A stretch of 64,000 bases of DNA from Atrina japonica (GCA_030159075.1 BROG01000464.1:186001-250000), one strand, 5' to 3'. Counted from the first letter of the stretch, positions 40,001-46,818 are shown. The notes: a model not told the origin generated them from the letters alone. Numbers and translations are program-made.

Positions 40001-43000
40001 TTTGGTTAAGAAGAACAAGAAATACAGTCAACAGAATTTCTGGAGTTCAGAGGCCTGTTTTACGAAAGGTCCTAAGTCCTAAATTTTAGTCCTAACTACC
40101 ATGGCAATACATCGCTGCATGGTCAATCCCATGACAATTAGGACTAAAACTTAGGATTTAGGGCCTTTGGTAAAACAGGTCCCAGTATGTCAATCGAGCA
40201 AATCATAATTAATATTTTTCACAAAATATGACAGCAAAAAAAGATTCCCAGGTATTTGAAATTGTTTATCAGAATTGTAGATATACAAAAATCAAAGGAA
40301 AAAGAAAACTTACTTAAAAGTTTTGGGTAGTAAATCTTGAAGCAAGTAATGACAAATTTGATTAAATCCATGTCCTGTGGAGAATAGAAAAAAATAAAGA
40401 AATACCATCAATTTTGGATGATTTTTTCCTTTTACTAAAAACAGCAAAATCACAAAAATGAGATAAAAATTGCTAAACATATATCATGTATATCTATATA
40501 TGCATGTGCTTATGAGTAACTGATTTCTTTTGATAAATCAAAAAACAAATAAAGCCTTAGTCACAACCGGATGCACAAGGTTTTAAATTGTGCGTCCTCT
40601 GCGTTTTTCGTTTTACATTTGTAGGTGAGAGTCGTAGAGGTCGTGGGCAGAAAAAAAGAAGCAGTCAATTCGTAAGTTGGAATTAAGAACGACGTATGTT
40701 ATTGGGAAATCACAGAGTTTGTTGGACATGCTCAACATACATCGTACGTGCTTACGGGCAGTCTGCGTGCTCGAAAATCCGCAAGACGGCTGTGCCAGGC
40801 CCGTACGTTCCTTAGCGGTTTTTGCCATACATAACCCATAGAGTGAAAGTACGGCTGGTTGTGACTGAGGCTTAAGGTTTTCACCGATACAAAATCAGTA
40901 TCTTTAAATACAAAACTTTAAACTGTTAAAACCTGACACAGATTACAACAAAAAGAATCAAGAATGGCATAATAATACACAATCAGTTCTTTATCAGAAA
41001 GTAAACATGAGCCCAAAAAAACCAAACAAACAAAAAAAACCAACAAAAACGAAAAGAAAACCCAAGAAAAAGAGGTGGCAATATTCTCTCTGAGGCTGGG
41101 TGGTTAAAGCATCATGCTTTAAACCGTGAAGTCTCTCATCTTTAGTCAGCAGGGGTTCGAAACCTGCTGGAACCTAAGCTAGTTTTGTGAGAAAGTTTGT
41201 CACTTTAATTGCAGAAGGTTAGTCACTAATTTTAGTGGTTTCTTTCCTGGTACATCGCAACCACATTCTCTCTACCACCATTAAAGCTTTAACCACATAA
41301 ATGTAAAATTGTTGAGTGTGACTTCAAACACAATTAGATAACAAAAAGACCAAATCTAAATCTACATGTATGGTCTGCTATATTCAATTTCAATTCAATA
41401 AGAATGATCATCCTGTTCACTGGCTTTTTTCGTCCTTCGGATGAAACAGTAAAAACCGAGGTTCCGTGTTACAGTAACTGTCAGCATGTTAAAGAACCCT
41501 CACTGCTCAATGACCATACGTGCCGAGCATAGGACAAAATTTGAAGCCCTTTACCGGCATTCGGTGTTGTCTCCATATGAGTGAATGATACTTGAGTTGG
41601 AAGTTAAACAATGATACAACAACAACAACAACCTGTGCATACCAATATTTTAATGGTATGCCCTTTTCTGTAGTATTAGGGGAGTCCACTGTGGTTTCCG
41701 GAGTTAAAAAGATCAATAAACTAGGATGATAAGGTATAACAAACTTTCCATTGTAAATTACAATAGATACTTCATCTTGTTATTTTACTTATTTAGCATT
41801 TACAAAACAATTTATTTGGATGTAAAATAATTTAACAGTGAAATCCCCAGAAAACAACTAACCAAATTTGATATCCCAGCTCCTGACATGTCAAAAAGGA
41901 TAACAATTTCCTCTTCTGGACTCTCATTGTAAGATTCTTCAAGATATCGTGCAATAAATCTCTTCACTTCAGGAAATTTAGCAGCATCTTTCTTATGCAG
42001 TTTCACCTTCATCCAAACTAGGAAAATGAAAATAAAAACTCAAAAAGATAGCCTGCATATAAATATTAAAACTTATAAATGATAAAATGTTGATATTTGT
42101 AAGTATGAAGGAAAATGAAATAACAGAAACATCACAGAACTTTTCTTTGACATGCTTTATAATTGTACAATTTGTAGAAGTTAACATGCATTCTGAGAGT
42201 ACTGAAAAATCAAAACATGTCATCTACCTCATTCTCAAACCATTAAATAGTAAGAGAATGGTGTACATATTCAACACTTTAACCAGAACCTTATCCTGAT
42301 GGACAGACAAACGGATGAATGCAGACTATCTTTTGATGTCCCCATTTCCACTGGTAGGGAACTGATAACTAAATAAAAAGACTCTTCATAGACTACAGGG
42401 AGTTAGTAACCTGGGTGATCTTTGGTCAATAAAATTTTGGAAGACATTTTTCTCAAACAAATCATTATCACTGTTTTAATTGCAGTGATGTTCATACCAT
42501 GCATGCTATGGTTTTATTGTTTTCTTTGTGTACATGCACATGTATACCGGTGTGTGGTTTTGCAATTAAAAACTTTGTTGCAAGGAAATATTTTATACTA
42601 AAAGCAGTAAGTGATATTGATAAAAAAAAATTATCATATATTAATAGTAAAGTCTATTACCATAGCTTATTTGTACTTGTTGTAATTTGAGGGAAGAGGT
42701 CTTAATGTGTCGTGATATGTGAATGAGGGGGCAGAGAAGACTCTATAAATGATGATTTCAGAGGACTTTTCATGCGAACACAAGTACATGTATATAATAT
42801 ATATACAGCAGGACTTAGTTACAAAATATGTTAAATTTAACTTGAAGTTAACCAATGTTTAACCAATAGGTTAACCATAGGTTAAATTTAACAATGTATT
42901 GTGAAACTGGGTGCAGTAGTTTAAGAGTGACAATCTTCATGCGTCCCAGACATTTGATCATGATGCACACATTGTGTTGAGGTATTCAAGTATTTGTATT

Positions 43001-46000
43001 TACATATTTTATATCTATATCAAGGACAAAACTTACAAATTTTTGTGCCATCTTTATCTGTATTGTGAAAATATGCTCCACCTTTATCCCAATCCTCTCT
43101 GGTAAATGAATCTTCAGTTATATCTGGAAATAGAGGGAAATTGATAGTATAATTATAAAAATGAACAAGAGATAGTATGAATAAAATCACTATACTCAGA
43201 CCACAAAATAACAACAATCGTCGTAACCCATTTACATTTTGTACAGTTTACGCTAAAAAGAATGACCTTAACCTGCAAGCTACGATATCAATAATGAAGA
43301 CTTAAAAAGGAAATTTATGGAGAACAAAATGGAGGTTACGTGATTTGTATTTATTGTAACCTCCACGTAACTTGAACGATCACTCTTGTGTTATTTTGTG
43401 GACTGTATACTTATGACTTATCACTATATTTACGACATAATTTGCTTATCACTTCAAGTTTTGCAAAATAATAAATAAAACTACTAAACCAAGAGTGATA
43501 TTACAACTTTCAAAGAAAAAATATGAATGAACTCGGTAGAAATTTTCATCACATTGATAACAGTTACCAATGAGAGAACTCCCATACCTGCTTACTCACT
43601 CACACTCACCCTCTCACCATATTTAATTTTGCTATAGTTTTACAATGAACATATTCATTGGAACTATAATAACAAGGAAGTGAAAACACGATTAAAACAA
43701 CTTCAATCCATTAACAGTAAAGTTTTCATTATTGTAACATGTGTTGTATCATTACCTCTGACATTAATTTCTTTCCGCCATTTCAACGCTTCATGTAACC
43801 TATCTGCTGCATCTTGAATTGTTTCTGTTTGTCTGACAAACTGACTAACATACAAATCATTTGATCCAATATTATCCACATCCCTTTGATCATATAGTCC
43901 TTTACTTACAAGATCAGTGGCTGAAATTATTATATTAAAACATGTTCAGTAAAAATAATAACTGTGGTAGGAGTGCAAATTTTGTATGTAACATTCTGTC
44001 TTAGTATACTTTCACCAAATATGGGTAGCCTAGTTGTAGAAATGAGGAGGATATGTGGCATACATGTACATGAACAAATGGGTTGAAGGACAGACACAAC
44101 ACAATACTAAAGTGCCCCCATCCCACCTTTCCAGGAACTTACAAGATCAGTGGCTGAAATTATTATATTAAAAAATGTTCAATAAAAATAATAACTGTGG
44201 TAGGAGTGCAATTTTTGTATGTAACACTCTGTCTTAGTATACTTTCACCAAATATGGGTAGCCTGCTTGAAGAAATGAGAAAGATATGTGGCATACATGG
44301 ACAAATGGATTGAAGGACGGACACAACACAATACTAAAGTGCCCCCACCCCACCTTTCCAGGAACTGGTATGGAACTAACATGCTTACTGATCACCTGTA
44401 TCCACACCATATCTAAAAAACTGAATTCACAATTGATCTATTGCCAAATGTCTGACATGTGACTCTCAATGTGCATTTTTGATGTATAATAATTCAACTG
44501 TGACATCATAAATGTAATCACATCAATATTTGATGTACCATTTATGCCATTTACATGTAATTGTGACATCATAATGGATAAGTCTGCCTTGATAAGGGTG
44601 CCTTGTCAAGTTGTTCATGATTTCTAATAAATCTATAGTTCTTTTCTTTAAGATCTGTTTATTGTTGTTTCTTTTTAAGAAATTCTGTATCTTATTATTT
44701 TTTTTTTGGTCAAAAAACTTCAAATAATCAAAAATATGTGCACAACACATTTGCACTTAATGCATGACGAATCAAGGAAACAGATTACAGTACATGTAAA
44801 CATGTTGGTGGTTTGATAAATTATATAATTATCAAACAAAAAAATAATTTATATACAAAGAGCTTTTAGGATTTAATATCTGATATGACCATGACTTGAA
44901 CAAATTGAACGTCACACTAAAGTACATGTAAATGTATTACGTACTATGTAACAATTACAATAACACTTTATAGTACTCAGATCTATGGTGCATATATTGT
45001 ATATGTACGCCTACACAGAACAAACATGTATTTAATGGACATTCTATTCCTGATAAAGATTTGTAAACTTTCTGTGTCACTGATTTTAACTTTTTCTTCC
45101 CCATGGCTATACATGTTTTTATGAATCTGCATCAGTAATTATGGGGATTAATACATTATAGAAATTAGGATGGCAATAACTACATTCTACATCATCAGGG
45201 CTAGACATTTTGGGGGTACCTGTCCTGTTGGCACCCAAAATTATCAAATCCTCATGATGTTGGACAGGTCCTTCCAAGAACTACCTGTCTGAATGACATA
45301 TGTACCTGTCTGACTTTTTAATCAAATAAATTCAAAATACAAACATTGGACAATGTCTTGGATGTTATTATATGGCACTTCCAGACATGTTAACCTTTGA
45401 TGACAAAAATGAGGTAGATTTACACCTCCAATGTGGTAGCATTGTGCGCTGCATTTTTTGTGATATTTTGGGGACTATATTTCTTTAAAAATATAATGGT
45501 CAAACAGTGTTAGCCCTGAAAATGTATAGTTCAAATTATTGACATCTGTGTACCTTTTCATAAGTCTATGTATCATGCGTGATTTGGGCCTCCATTTACT
45601 TTAGGGGACCCAACTTTATAGTTTGAGTTGTCATGTTTTAACCCTACTCAGGCTACTGGTCAGCGACCAAATTTCGCCAAGTACCAATTCTTGCCAACTG
45701 TTTTTAACTGGTGTAGAATCTGCAAACACATGCATACTTTCACAGATTTTTTTGTGTTTCCCCCACAAGACACTATCCTGATTGCCGAACGAAAATAAAA
45801 AAATAATTTCTCCAACAAACCAGAAAATATCAGGTACAATAAAAAGAGTTGGCGAAAATTGGTTGCTGACCAGTAATCCCAAAACGGCTAAACTGTACTG
45901 GTCAGTGACCAATTCTCGCCAACTGTCTTTAACTTGTGTTTAACTCGCAAACACATGCATACTTTCACAGATTCTTTTGTGTTTCCTTCACAATACAATC

Positions 46001-46745
46001 TGATTGTCAAGTGAAAAGAAAAAATATTTCTCCCAGAAACCACCAGAAAATATCAGGTAGGCCTAAAATAAAACGAGTTGGGCGAGAATTGGTCGCTGAC
46101 CAGTACCCCCTATACAATGGGTATGAAATGGGTCCACTAAAGTAAATGAAGGATTTGGAATTTATCCAAGGACCTTCGACCAGCCTTAACTGATATTTTT
46201 GTTTTTCTTGTTTCAAAAATTAGGCCTACGTTTTTATCGTAAAAAACTTCAATATAGCCTACTACTGGTCAAGTTTCTCAAACCGAAGAAAATAAATACT
46301 GTTGTTGTAGATACTAAACACGAAATAACACCATAGCCGACTACTGGTCCTAGCCGACCACTGGTCCTTGACCAGTATAGACACAATAGAGACATACTTA
46401 AATTTATTATAACTTAGAGCATTTATAAAAGAAATATATTTGTTTGAACTAGTTAGTAATGTCACCGATTGAACTTCACTGACTACACGACCACAATTTT
46501 TCGTATTCATTATTTTGTTAGATTTAGAAACAAGTTTTACCTGAATATTTGGAATGAAATGCCTGTCGTACTTTGTCGGCCTCTGCGTGTGGACTCTGTT
46601 TGACAACAAAAGAAATAAAATATCTGTATTTTCAAGTATAAATGTATTACATATTTCAAGTAAAAAAAACCTATAGATATTGTTTTGTTTAGACATAATA
46701 TCAGAAAACTACCTTCGAGTTCGACACCAAGTCTCCGTCCGCCAT
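17841..46745 (-). CDS. MOSPD2: MOSPD2, motile sperm domain-containing protein 2 (whole gene, 16 coding exons)
   Basis: MOSPD2 is an ER-anchored protein. Its MSP domain binds FFAT motifs of partner proteins to tether the ER to other organelles, and its CRAL-TRIO domain binds lipids or membranes. Sixteen exons with GT/AG borders were placed by hand: 46745-46713, 46595-46541, 43920-43756, 43123-43037, 42017-41863, 40374-40314, 38976-38938, 35380-35256, 34235-34158, 32155-32066, 29112-29021, 28841-28742, 27566-27470, 24545-24422, 20328-20232 and 18020-17841. The lengths sum to 1578 nt (525 residues plus stop), close to the roughly 518 residues of vertebrate MOSPD2, and every junction keeps phase. 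Domains: CRAL-TRIO about residues 30-245 (ending LPEHMGGT), low-complexity linker about 250-315, MSP about 315-435, membrane anchor about 483-503. The FFAT-pocket positions read K402-F403-L404, matching the basic residue and Leu/Met known in MOSPD2 and VAP. The gene spans 29 kb because its introns are filled with repeats. It is divergent from the unidentified gene at 49952. Confidence 0.95.
18166..18959. repeat. Compound tandem repeat, three units with embedded TA and GA microsatellites
   Basis: Three units start with ttcttgctactgta at 18166, 18374 and 18741. Each runs: unique stretch, (TA)n, 'ttgatctgaatcaaa', (GA)n, 'tttattgtatgagaat', 'aagcatgcat'. Unit 2 is longer because it also holds two copies of a 36-bp segment (gacaggaagaggcagacaga..., at 18521 and 18583). 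The array sits in MOSPD2 intron 15, just upstream of the last exon. Confidence 0.9.
19162..19203. repeat. (CTAT)n microsatellite
   Basis: About ten CTAT units with one CTATTTAT interruption, in MOSPD2 intron 15. Confidence 0.95.
19440..19570 (+). mobile_element. Dispersed repeat family B, plus-strand copy
   Basis: It contains 'ggtttccagaggtccgtgtt', 'accggatttgtatctatg', 'tcctggacatcctattg' and 'atactttggtatctga', almost word for word as at 63780-63890. It lies in MOSPD2 intron 15. Confidence 0.8.
20232..20328 (-). CDS. MOSPD2: MOSPD2 exon 15
   Basis: It encodes LKCVQVSRSSVNQASDE then SKTEQLSSLTKK, a Ser-rich helix-forming spacer between the MSP domain and the anchor. The acceptor is tgtcttcag and the donor GTGAGT; it ends in phase 0. 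Confidence 0.88.
21050..22600 (+). repeat. Diverged direct repeats in MOSPD2 intron 14
   Basis: Two related blocks near 21980-22180 and 22380-22600 share 'gttttacatgtgtacatccaaca' style words (split: gttttacaYatgtacat / ccaaca), 'acctcag/accatagg ttttRa' and 'tacatgYaattcagaRatat'. A third, weaker block near 21090-21245 has 'ggttttacactcat' and 'tacatgaaattcaaaata'. They look like an old duplicated or interspersed sequence. Confidence 0.45.
24020..24290 (+). mobile_element. Dispersed repeat family A, plus-strand copy
   Basis: It shares with 58696-58975, in order, 'aaagttataatgctcaa', 'tcgtttctgtcaattagact', 'caaggccaaataataaatct' and 'tttagaatttaaatggtgtt'. It lies in MOSPD2 intron 14, about 130 bp from exon 14. 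Confidence 0.85.
24422..24545 (-). CDS. MOSPD2: MOSPD2 exon 14 (MSP end, FFAT pocket)
   Basis: It encodes HHYTVSKDKFLIMAMEL then LAELWKTVPRENIMEHR. K402 and L404 in DKFLIM occupy the positions whose mutation abolishes FFAT binding in VAP and MOSPD2. The acceptor is atactttcag and the donor GTAAGA; it ends in phase 2. Confidence 0.96.
24946..25013. repeat. (GT)n microsatellite
   Basis: About 34 GT units in MOSPD2 intron 13. Confidence 0.97.
25173..25823 (-). pseudogene. hAT-like transposase N-terminal fragment with zinc finger, inactivated
   Basis: Read on the minus strand from 25823, one frame carries KWPRVLQKFKQEY, then a zinc finger FCTVCNSDFGIDHAG..NIERH, as in the BED/TTF-type fingers of hAT-related proteins. 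It continues with FLIEHNMALAAPDHAGKLF, HGSRGTKTTAS and PFSLSTDASND, where the DASND aspartate matches the first catalytic Asp region of the family. Three stop codons (TGA and TAA near 25554 and TAA near 25455) break this frame without any frameshift. The C-terminal two thirds of a transposase is missing. It lies in MOSPD2 intron 13, same strand as the host gene. It could instead be a fragment of a related domesticated ZMYM/ZBED-type gene, but the stops argue for decay. Confidence 0.75.
25958..26395 (+). mobile_element. Interspersed repeat ending in a G/C hairpin
   Basis: The left end is 'tatatccccccttttgtaaagggg'-like (short hairpin). The right part has a gacagacagaggg/gacagacgg run, then 'aatatcccccattttggcga' and 'aagtgggggacaaa', another small hairpin. 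Similar 'gccccc...gggggc' ends followed by gtctgtctg runs occur at 35483. The element class is unknown and the boundaries are approximate. Confidence 0.45.
27025..27452. mobile_element. MITE family C, long copy
   Basis: The left part has 'tctgtcagaatccaaaacaa'. The middle has 'ccaggttttattgcagctctgat'-like words, and the right end has 'gtgtttgtaaacatgtg', 'ccttggtagacct'. All recur in the same order in the shorter copy at 61674-61881. The ends of that copy are inverted repeats (taccaagataaa / tttatcttgttga). This copy lies in MOSPD2 intron 13, ending about 20 bp from exon 13. Confidence 0.6.
27470..27566 (-). CDS. MOSPD2: MOSPD2 exon 13 (MSP core)
   Basis: It encodes VKTTSPEKYKVRPSAGVVKP then GSVVEVFVYLHQ. 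The K(T/V)T(S/A)PEKYxVRP pattern is diagnostic for MSP/VAP domains. The acceptor is tgttttctag and the donor GTATTT; it ends in phase 1. Confidence 0.96.
27705..27925 (-). mobile_element. tRNA-derived SINE, minus-strand copy 2
   Basis: On the minus strand it reads 'catggctgagtgcatagcaca' (A-box-like), 'tggtttgagccacactggaa' (B-box-like), 'aaagtttgccagt' and the tail 'attgagtgttggggta'. It lies in MOSPD2 intron 12. Confidence 0.65.
28742..28841 (-). CDS. MOSPD2: MOSPD2 exon 12 (MSP strand A-C)
   Basis: It encodes PAEELEFATDENGIETF then ISLKNTLPYSIAFK, matching the PAEELxF start of the MOSPD2 MSP domain. The acceptor is cttttacag and the donor GTAATT; it ends in phase 0. Confidence 0.95.
29021..29112 (-). 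CDS. MOSPD2: MOSPD2 exon 11 (linker to MSP)
   Basis: It encodes GSSNRPGSYRSPIKK then DDNAFIGRLLTI, leading into the MSP domain. The acceptor is ttcttgaag and the donor GTAAGT; it ends in phase 2. Confidence 0.88.
29395..30890 (+). mobile_element. Composite interspersed repeat with internal units
   Basis: It starts 'caagaggcccaaggggcctta' with 'gttcacctga' and contains an exact 22-bp tandem copy (29521-29542 and 29543-29564). Irregular units follow around 'aaaaggggaaataactccc' (about 29610, 29710, 29800, 29965, 30115). The end is 'ttggccaactggttcttgag' plus a gacagtggacgacagacgac run. The last parts resemble common bivalve repeats. It lies in MOSPD2 intron 10. No real open frame is present. 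Confidence 0.6.
31130..31905. repeat. Arm A of a long inverted repeat (about 770 bp)
   Basis: Its reverse complement matches 47925-48680 across its whole length, for example 'cagcaacataaactcaactt', 'gtaacaattcgctgaaaaat', 'agactggactgttaacaatt' and 'tgacccgatttttagttact'. It has no terminal inverted repeat of its own that I could see, and no credible gene. It lies in MOSPD2 intron 10. Confidence 0.9.
32066..32155 (-). CDS. MOSPD2: MOSPD2 exon 10 (linker)
   Basis: It encodes VTFADQDQGLYKSFSADDVN followed by NSAGSPSPKS, a low-complexity linker. The acceptor is tttttcacag. The donor is a weaker GTAGGA after TCA. Phase 0 on both sides means skipping would keep the frame. Confidence 0.75.
33268..33442. 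mobile_element. MITE with CAGTAAA ends and TA flanks, copy 1
   Basis: The left end CAGTAAATCCTG and the right end (minus) CAGTAAAACCTG are inverted and flanked by TA on both sides, the target-site style of Tc1/mariner/pogo elements. It is 175 bp long. It lies in MOSPD2 intron 9. Confidence 0.75.
33450..33685 (-). mobile_element. tRNA-derived SINE, minus-strand copy 3
   Basis: On the minus strand it reads 'gcatgggttcagatctttgc' (B-box region), 'ctgatttcatgagaaagttt', 'gccatcatat' and the tail 'aaatttgttgagtgttggg'. It sits in the gap between two TA-flanked MITEs. Confidence 0.75.
33771..33946. mobile_element. MITE with CAGTGAAAC ends and TA flanks, copy 2
   Basis: The left end CAGTGAAACTTG and the right end (minus) CAGTAAAACCTG are inverted, with TA on both sides. 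It is 176 bp long. Internal repeats such as 'agactgtctta'/'ccagtcttta' suggest further internal pairing. Confidence 0.7.
34158..34235 (-). CDS. MOSPD2: MOSPD2 exon 9
   Basis: It encodes DTWCYKYVPPEERIEDEARS followed by TAAKKR, the start of the charged linker after CRAL-TRIO. The acceptor is gtgttacag and the donor GTAAGA, phase 0 on both sides. Confidence 0.88.
34831..34921. mobile_element. 91-bp inverted-repeat element, copy 3
   Basis: It begins ttaactcatcaattccta and ends taggggtgaatgagttaa. It is the closest relative of 14547-14637, sharing 'aacaatggactcttctgtaa' and 'agtccaaatgtgtctttagg'. It lies in MOSPD2 intron 8. Confidence 0.8.
35256..35380 (-). CDS. MOSPD2: MOSPD2 exon 8 (end of CRAL-TRIO)
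   Basis: It encodes AAWKVIKTWLSPEAVKKI and ends DQLPEHMGGT, the characteristic C-terminal CRAL-TRIO motif (LPxxMGGT). The acceptor is cctttcag and the donor GTGAGG; it ends in phase 0. Confidence 0.95.
35483..35710 (+). mobile_element. Interspersed repeat with a GC hairpin end (gcccccgg type)
   Basis: It starts 'tatgcccccggcctgaaagg', whose 'gcccccgg' can pair with the following 'ccggggcat', then 'gtccgtctgtctgtttg'. This arrangement is common at one end of bivalve interspersed repeats. The far end is unclear. It lies in MOSPD2 intron 7. Confidence 0.5.
36461..36950. mobile_element. TA-flanked MITE, 490 bp (pogo/mariner type)
   Basis: The left end CAGTGGAATCTTGTT and the right end (minus) CAGTGGAATCTCGTT are inverted with one mismatch, and TA dinucleotides flank both ends. 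Inside, 'ttcgagata' words recur in several places. No transposase frame was seen. It lies in MOSPD2 intron 7. Confidence 0.8.
38089..38831. mobile_element. Inverted-repeat element with 'gaaacctcgaagtt' motifs
   Basis: The left end CAGGTGATTCTCGATTGCTT and the right end (minus) CAGTTGACTTTCGATACCTC are imperfect inverted repeats. The motif 'cttgaaacctcgaag' recurs near both ends. This resembles old pogo/Tigger-like ends, but no transposase is readable. It lies in MOSPD2 intron 7, about 100 bp from exon 7. Confidence 0.55.
38938..38976 (-). CDS. MOSPD2: MOSPD2 exon 7 (39 nt)
   Basis: This short exon encodes (S)YMLIYEMPWLFN, matching the IxxxxMPWLxN strand-turn of CRAL-TRIO proteins. The acceptor is tattacag and the donor GTAAGA, phase 1 on both sides. 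Confidence 0.93.
39636..39935 (+). mobile_element. tRNA-derived SINE copy 4 with a large poly-G insertion
   Basis: The head reads 'catggccaagtgattagaca' and the tail 'aattaaaaattgttgagagt', as in the other SINE copies. The middle is interrupted by an impure G run at about 39740-39804 (mostly G, with a few T, A and C). It lies in MOSPD2 intron 6. Confidence 0.75.
40051..40183. mobile_element. Foldback element, about 46-bp arms
   Basis: The left arm begins 'aggcctgttttacgaaaggt' and contains 'ttttagtcctaa'. The right arm is its near reverse complement (ttaggactaaaac ... gtaaaacaggtccc), leaving about 40 bp between. It would form a long hairpin in RNA or single-stranded DNA. It lies in MOSPD2 intron 6. 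Confidence 0.8.
40314..40374 (-). CDS. MOSPD2: MOSPD2 exon 6
   Basis: It encodes DMDLIKFVITCFKIYYPKLL, matching the DMDxxxFxxxCFKxYYPxxL helix of the family. The acceptor is ctccacag and the donor GTAAGT; it ends in phase 1. Confidence 0.94.
40552..40873. mobile_element. MITE with 'aagcctYagtcacaacc' ends
   Basis: The left end aagccttagtcacaaccgg and the right end (minus) aagcctcagtcacaaccag are inverted repeats. The 322-bp interior is clearly more GC-rich than the surrounding intron, supporting foreign origin. It lies in MOSPD2 intron 5. Confidence 0.75.
41088..41335 (+). mobile_element. tRNA-derived SINE, best-preserved copy 5
   Basis: The A-box-like 'gggtggttaaagcatcatgc' and a perfect B-box GGTTCGAAACC at about 41154 mark a tRNA-type internal RNA polymerase III promoter. 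The body has 'gaaagtttgtcactttaatt' and 'ctaccaccattaaagc', with the tail 'taaaattgttgagtgtg'. It lies in MOSPD2 intron 5. Confidence 0.88.
41395..41635 (+). mobile_element. Interspersed repeat with 'gtccttcggatgaaac' and a CAA tail
   Basis: It contains 'gtccttcggatgaaacagt', 'aaaaccgaggttccgtgt', 'gttaaagaaccctcactg' and 'tgagttggaagttaaacaat', ending in an (CAA)n-like tail. This combination resembles a conserved SINE domain widely found in marine invertebrates. The identification is from memory and should be searched. Confidence 0.5.
41863..42017 (-). CDS. MOSPD2: MOSPD2 exon 5 (CRAL-TRIO core)
   Basis: It encodes FWMKVKLHKKDAAKF through IVILFDMSGAGISNL, the first beta strands of the lipid-binding fold with the conserved FDMSxxG turn. 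The acceptor is ttttcctag and the donor GTTAGT; it ends in phase 0. Confidence 0.94.
43037..43123 (-). CDS. MOSPD2: MOSPD2 exon 4
   Basis: It encodes DITEDSFTREDWDKGG and the turn HNTDKDGTKI, equivalent to the HGYDKEGNKL segment that starts the CRAL-TRIO lipid-binding lobe. The acceptor is tatttccag and the donor GTAAGT, phase 1 to phase 1. Confidence 0.92.
43756..43920 (-). CDS. MOSPD2: MOSPD2 exon 3 (CRAL-TRIO N-lobe)
   Basis: It encodes ATDLVSKGLYDQRDV... to HEALKWRKEINVR, the helical CRAL-TRIO N-terminal region. The WRKEI word matches vertebrate MOSPD2. The acceptor is atttcag and the donor GTAATG, phase 1 to phase 1. Its first 17 nt contain an unused GTAAGT and, together with the acceptor, are duplicated 233 bp upstream in the transcript (see findings). 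Confidence 0.92.
43904..44366. repeat. Tandem duplication, 233-bp period, copying the exon 3 splice acceptor of MOSPD2
   Basis: Copy 1 (43904-44136) and copy 2 (44137-44366) both start 'acttacaagatcagtggctg' and end 'cacctttccaggaact'. They differ by scattered substitutions and a small deletion. Copy 1 includes the first 17 nt of exon 3 and its acceptor, so copy 2 carries a decoy acceptor at the equivalent place. Confidence 0.93.
45655..45874. mobile_element. MITE with 'actggtcagYgaccaa' ends, copy 1
   Basis: The left end actggtcagcgaccaa and the right end (minus) actggtcagcaaccaa are inverted, followed inward by 'gccaactg'/'agttggcg'. The interior shares 'caaacacatgcatactttca' and 'ccagaaaatatcaggta' with copy 2. 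It lies in MOSPD2 intron 2. Confidence 0.88.
45897..46104. mobile_element. MITE with 'actggtcagYgaccaa' ends, copy 2
   Basis: The left end actggtcagtgaccaattct and the right end (minus) actggtcagcgaccaattct form an inverted repeat of over 25 bp, extending into 'cgccaact'. It lies only 22 bp from copy 1. Extra end fragments ('ctactggtcctagccg', 'ccttgaccagta') occur at 46260-46385, hinting at further copies. Confidence 0.9.
46541..46595 (-). CDS. MOSPD2: MOSPD2 exon 2
   Basis: The acceptor is gtcaaacag and the donor GTAAAA. It encodes SPHAEADKVRQAFHSKYS, the first helix before the CRAL-TRIO N-lobe, and ends in phase 1. An intron of about 2.6 kb follows. Confidence 0.85.
46713..46745 (-). CDS. 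MOSPD2: MOSPD2 exon 1 (start codon)
   Basis: It encodes MADGDLVSNSK, with the start ATG at 46745-46743 and donor GTAGTT directly after the Lys codon (phase 0). The start is chosen because it opens the first exon that joins in phase with the conserved exon 2-3 region. Confidence 0.8.
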
Positions 46746-46818
46746 CGTTGTTATCGTCTGCTTACTTCCGTAACTGACTGAAGAACAATGACATGGGGAG
46801 ATAACTGTATAATTTCCC

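Noticed and set aside
41088..41165. Functional tRNA gene
   Set aside because: A-box and B-box are present, but the sequence cannot be folded into a full cloverleaf with a paired acceptor stem and it continues into a SINE body shared by other copies.
46262..46696. 144-residue minus-strand open frame overlapping MOSPD2 exon 2
   Set aside because: It runs through the exon 2 splice sites in another frame and has no family similarity.
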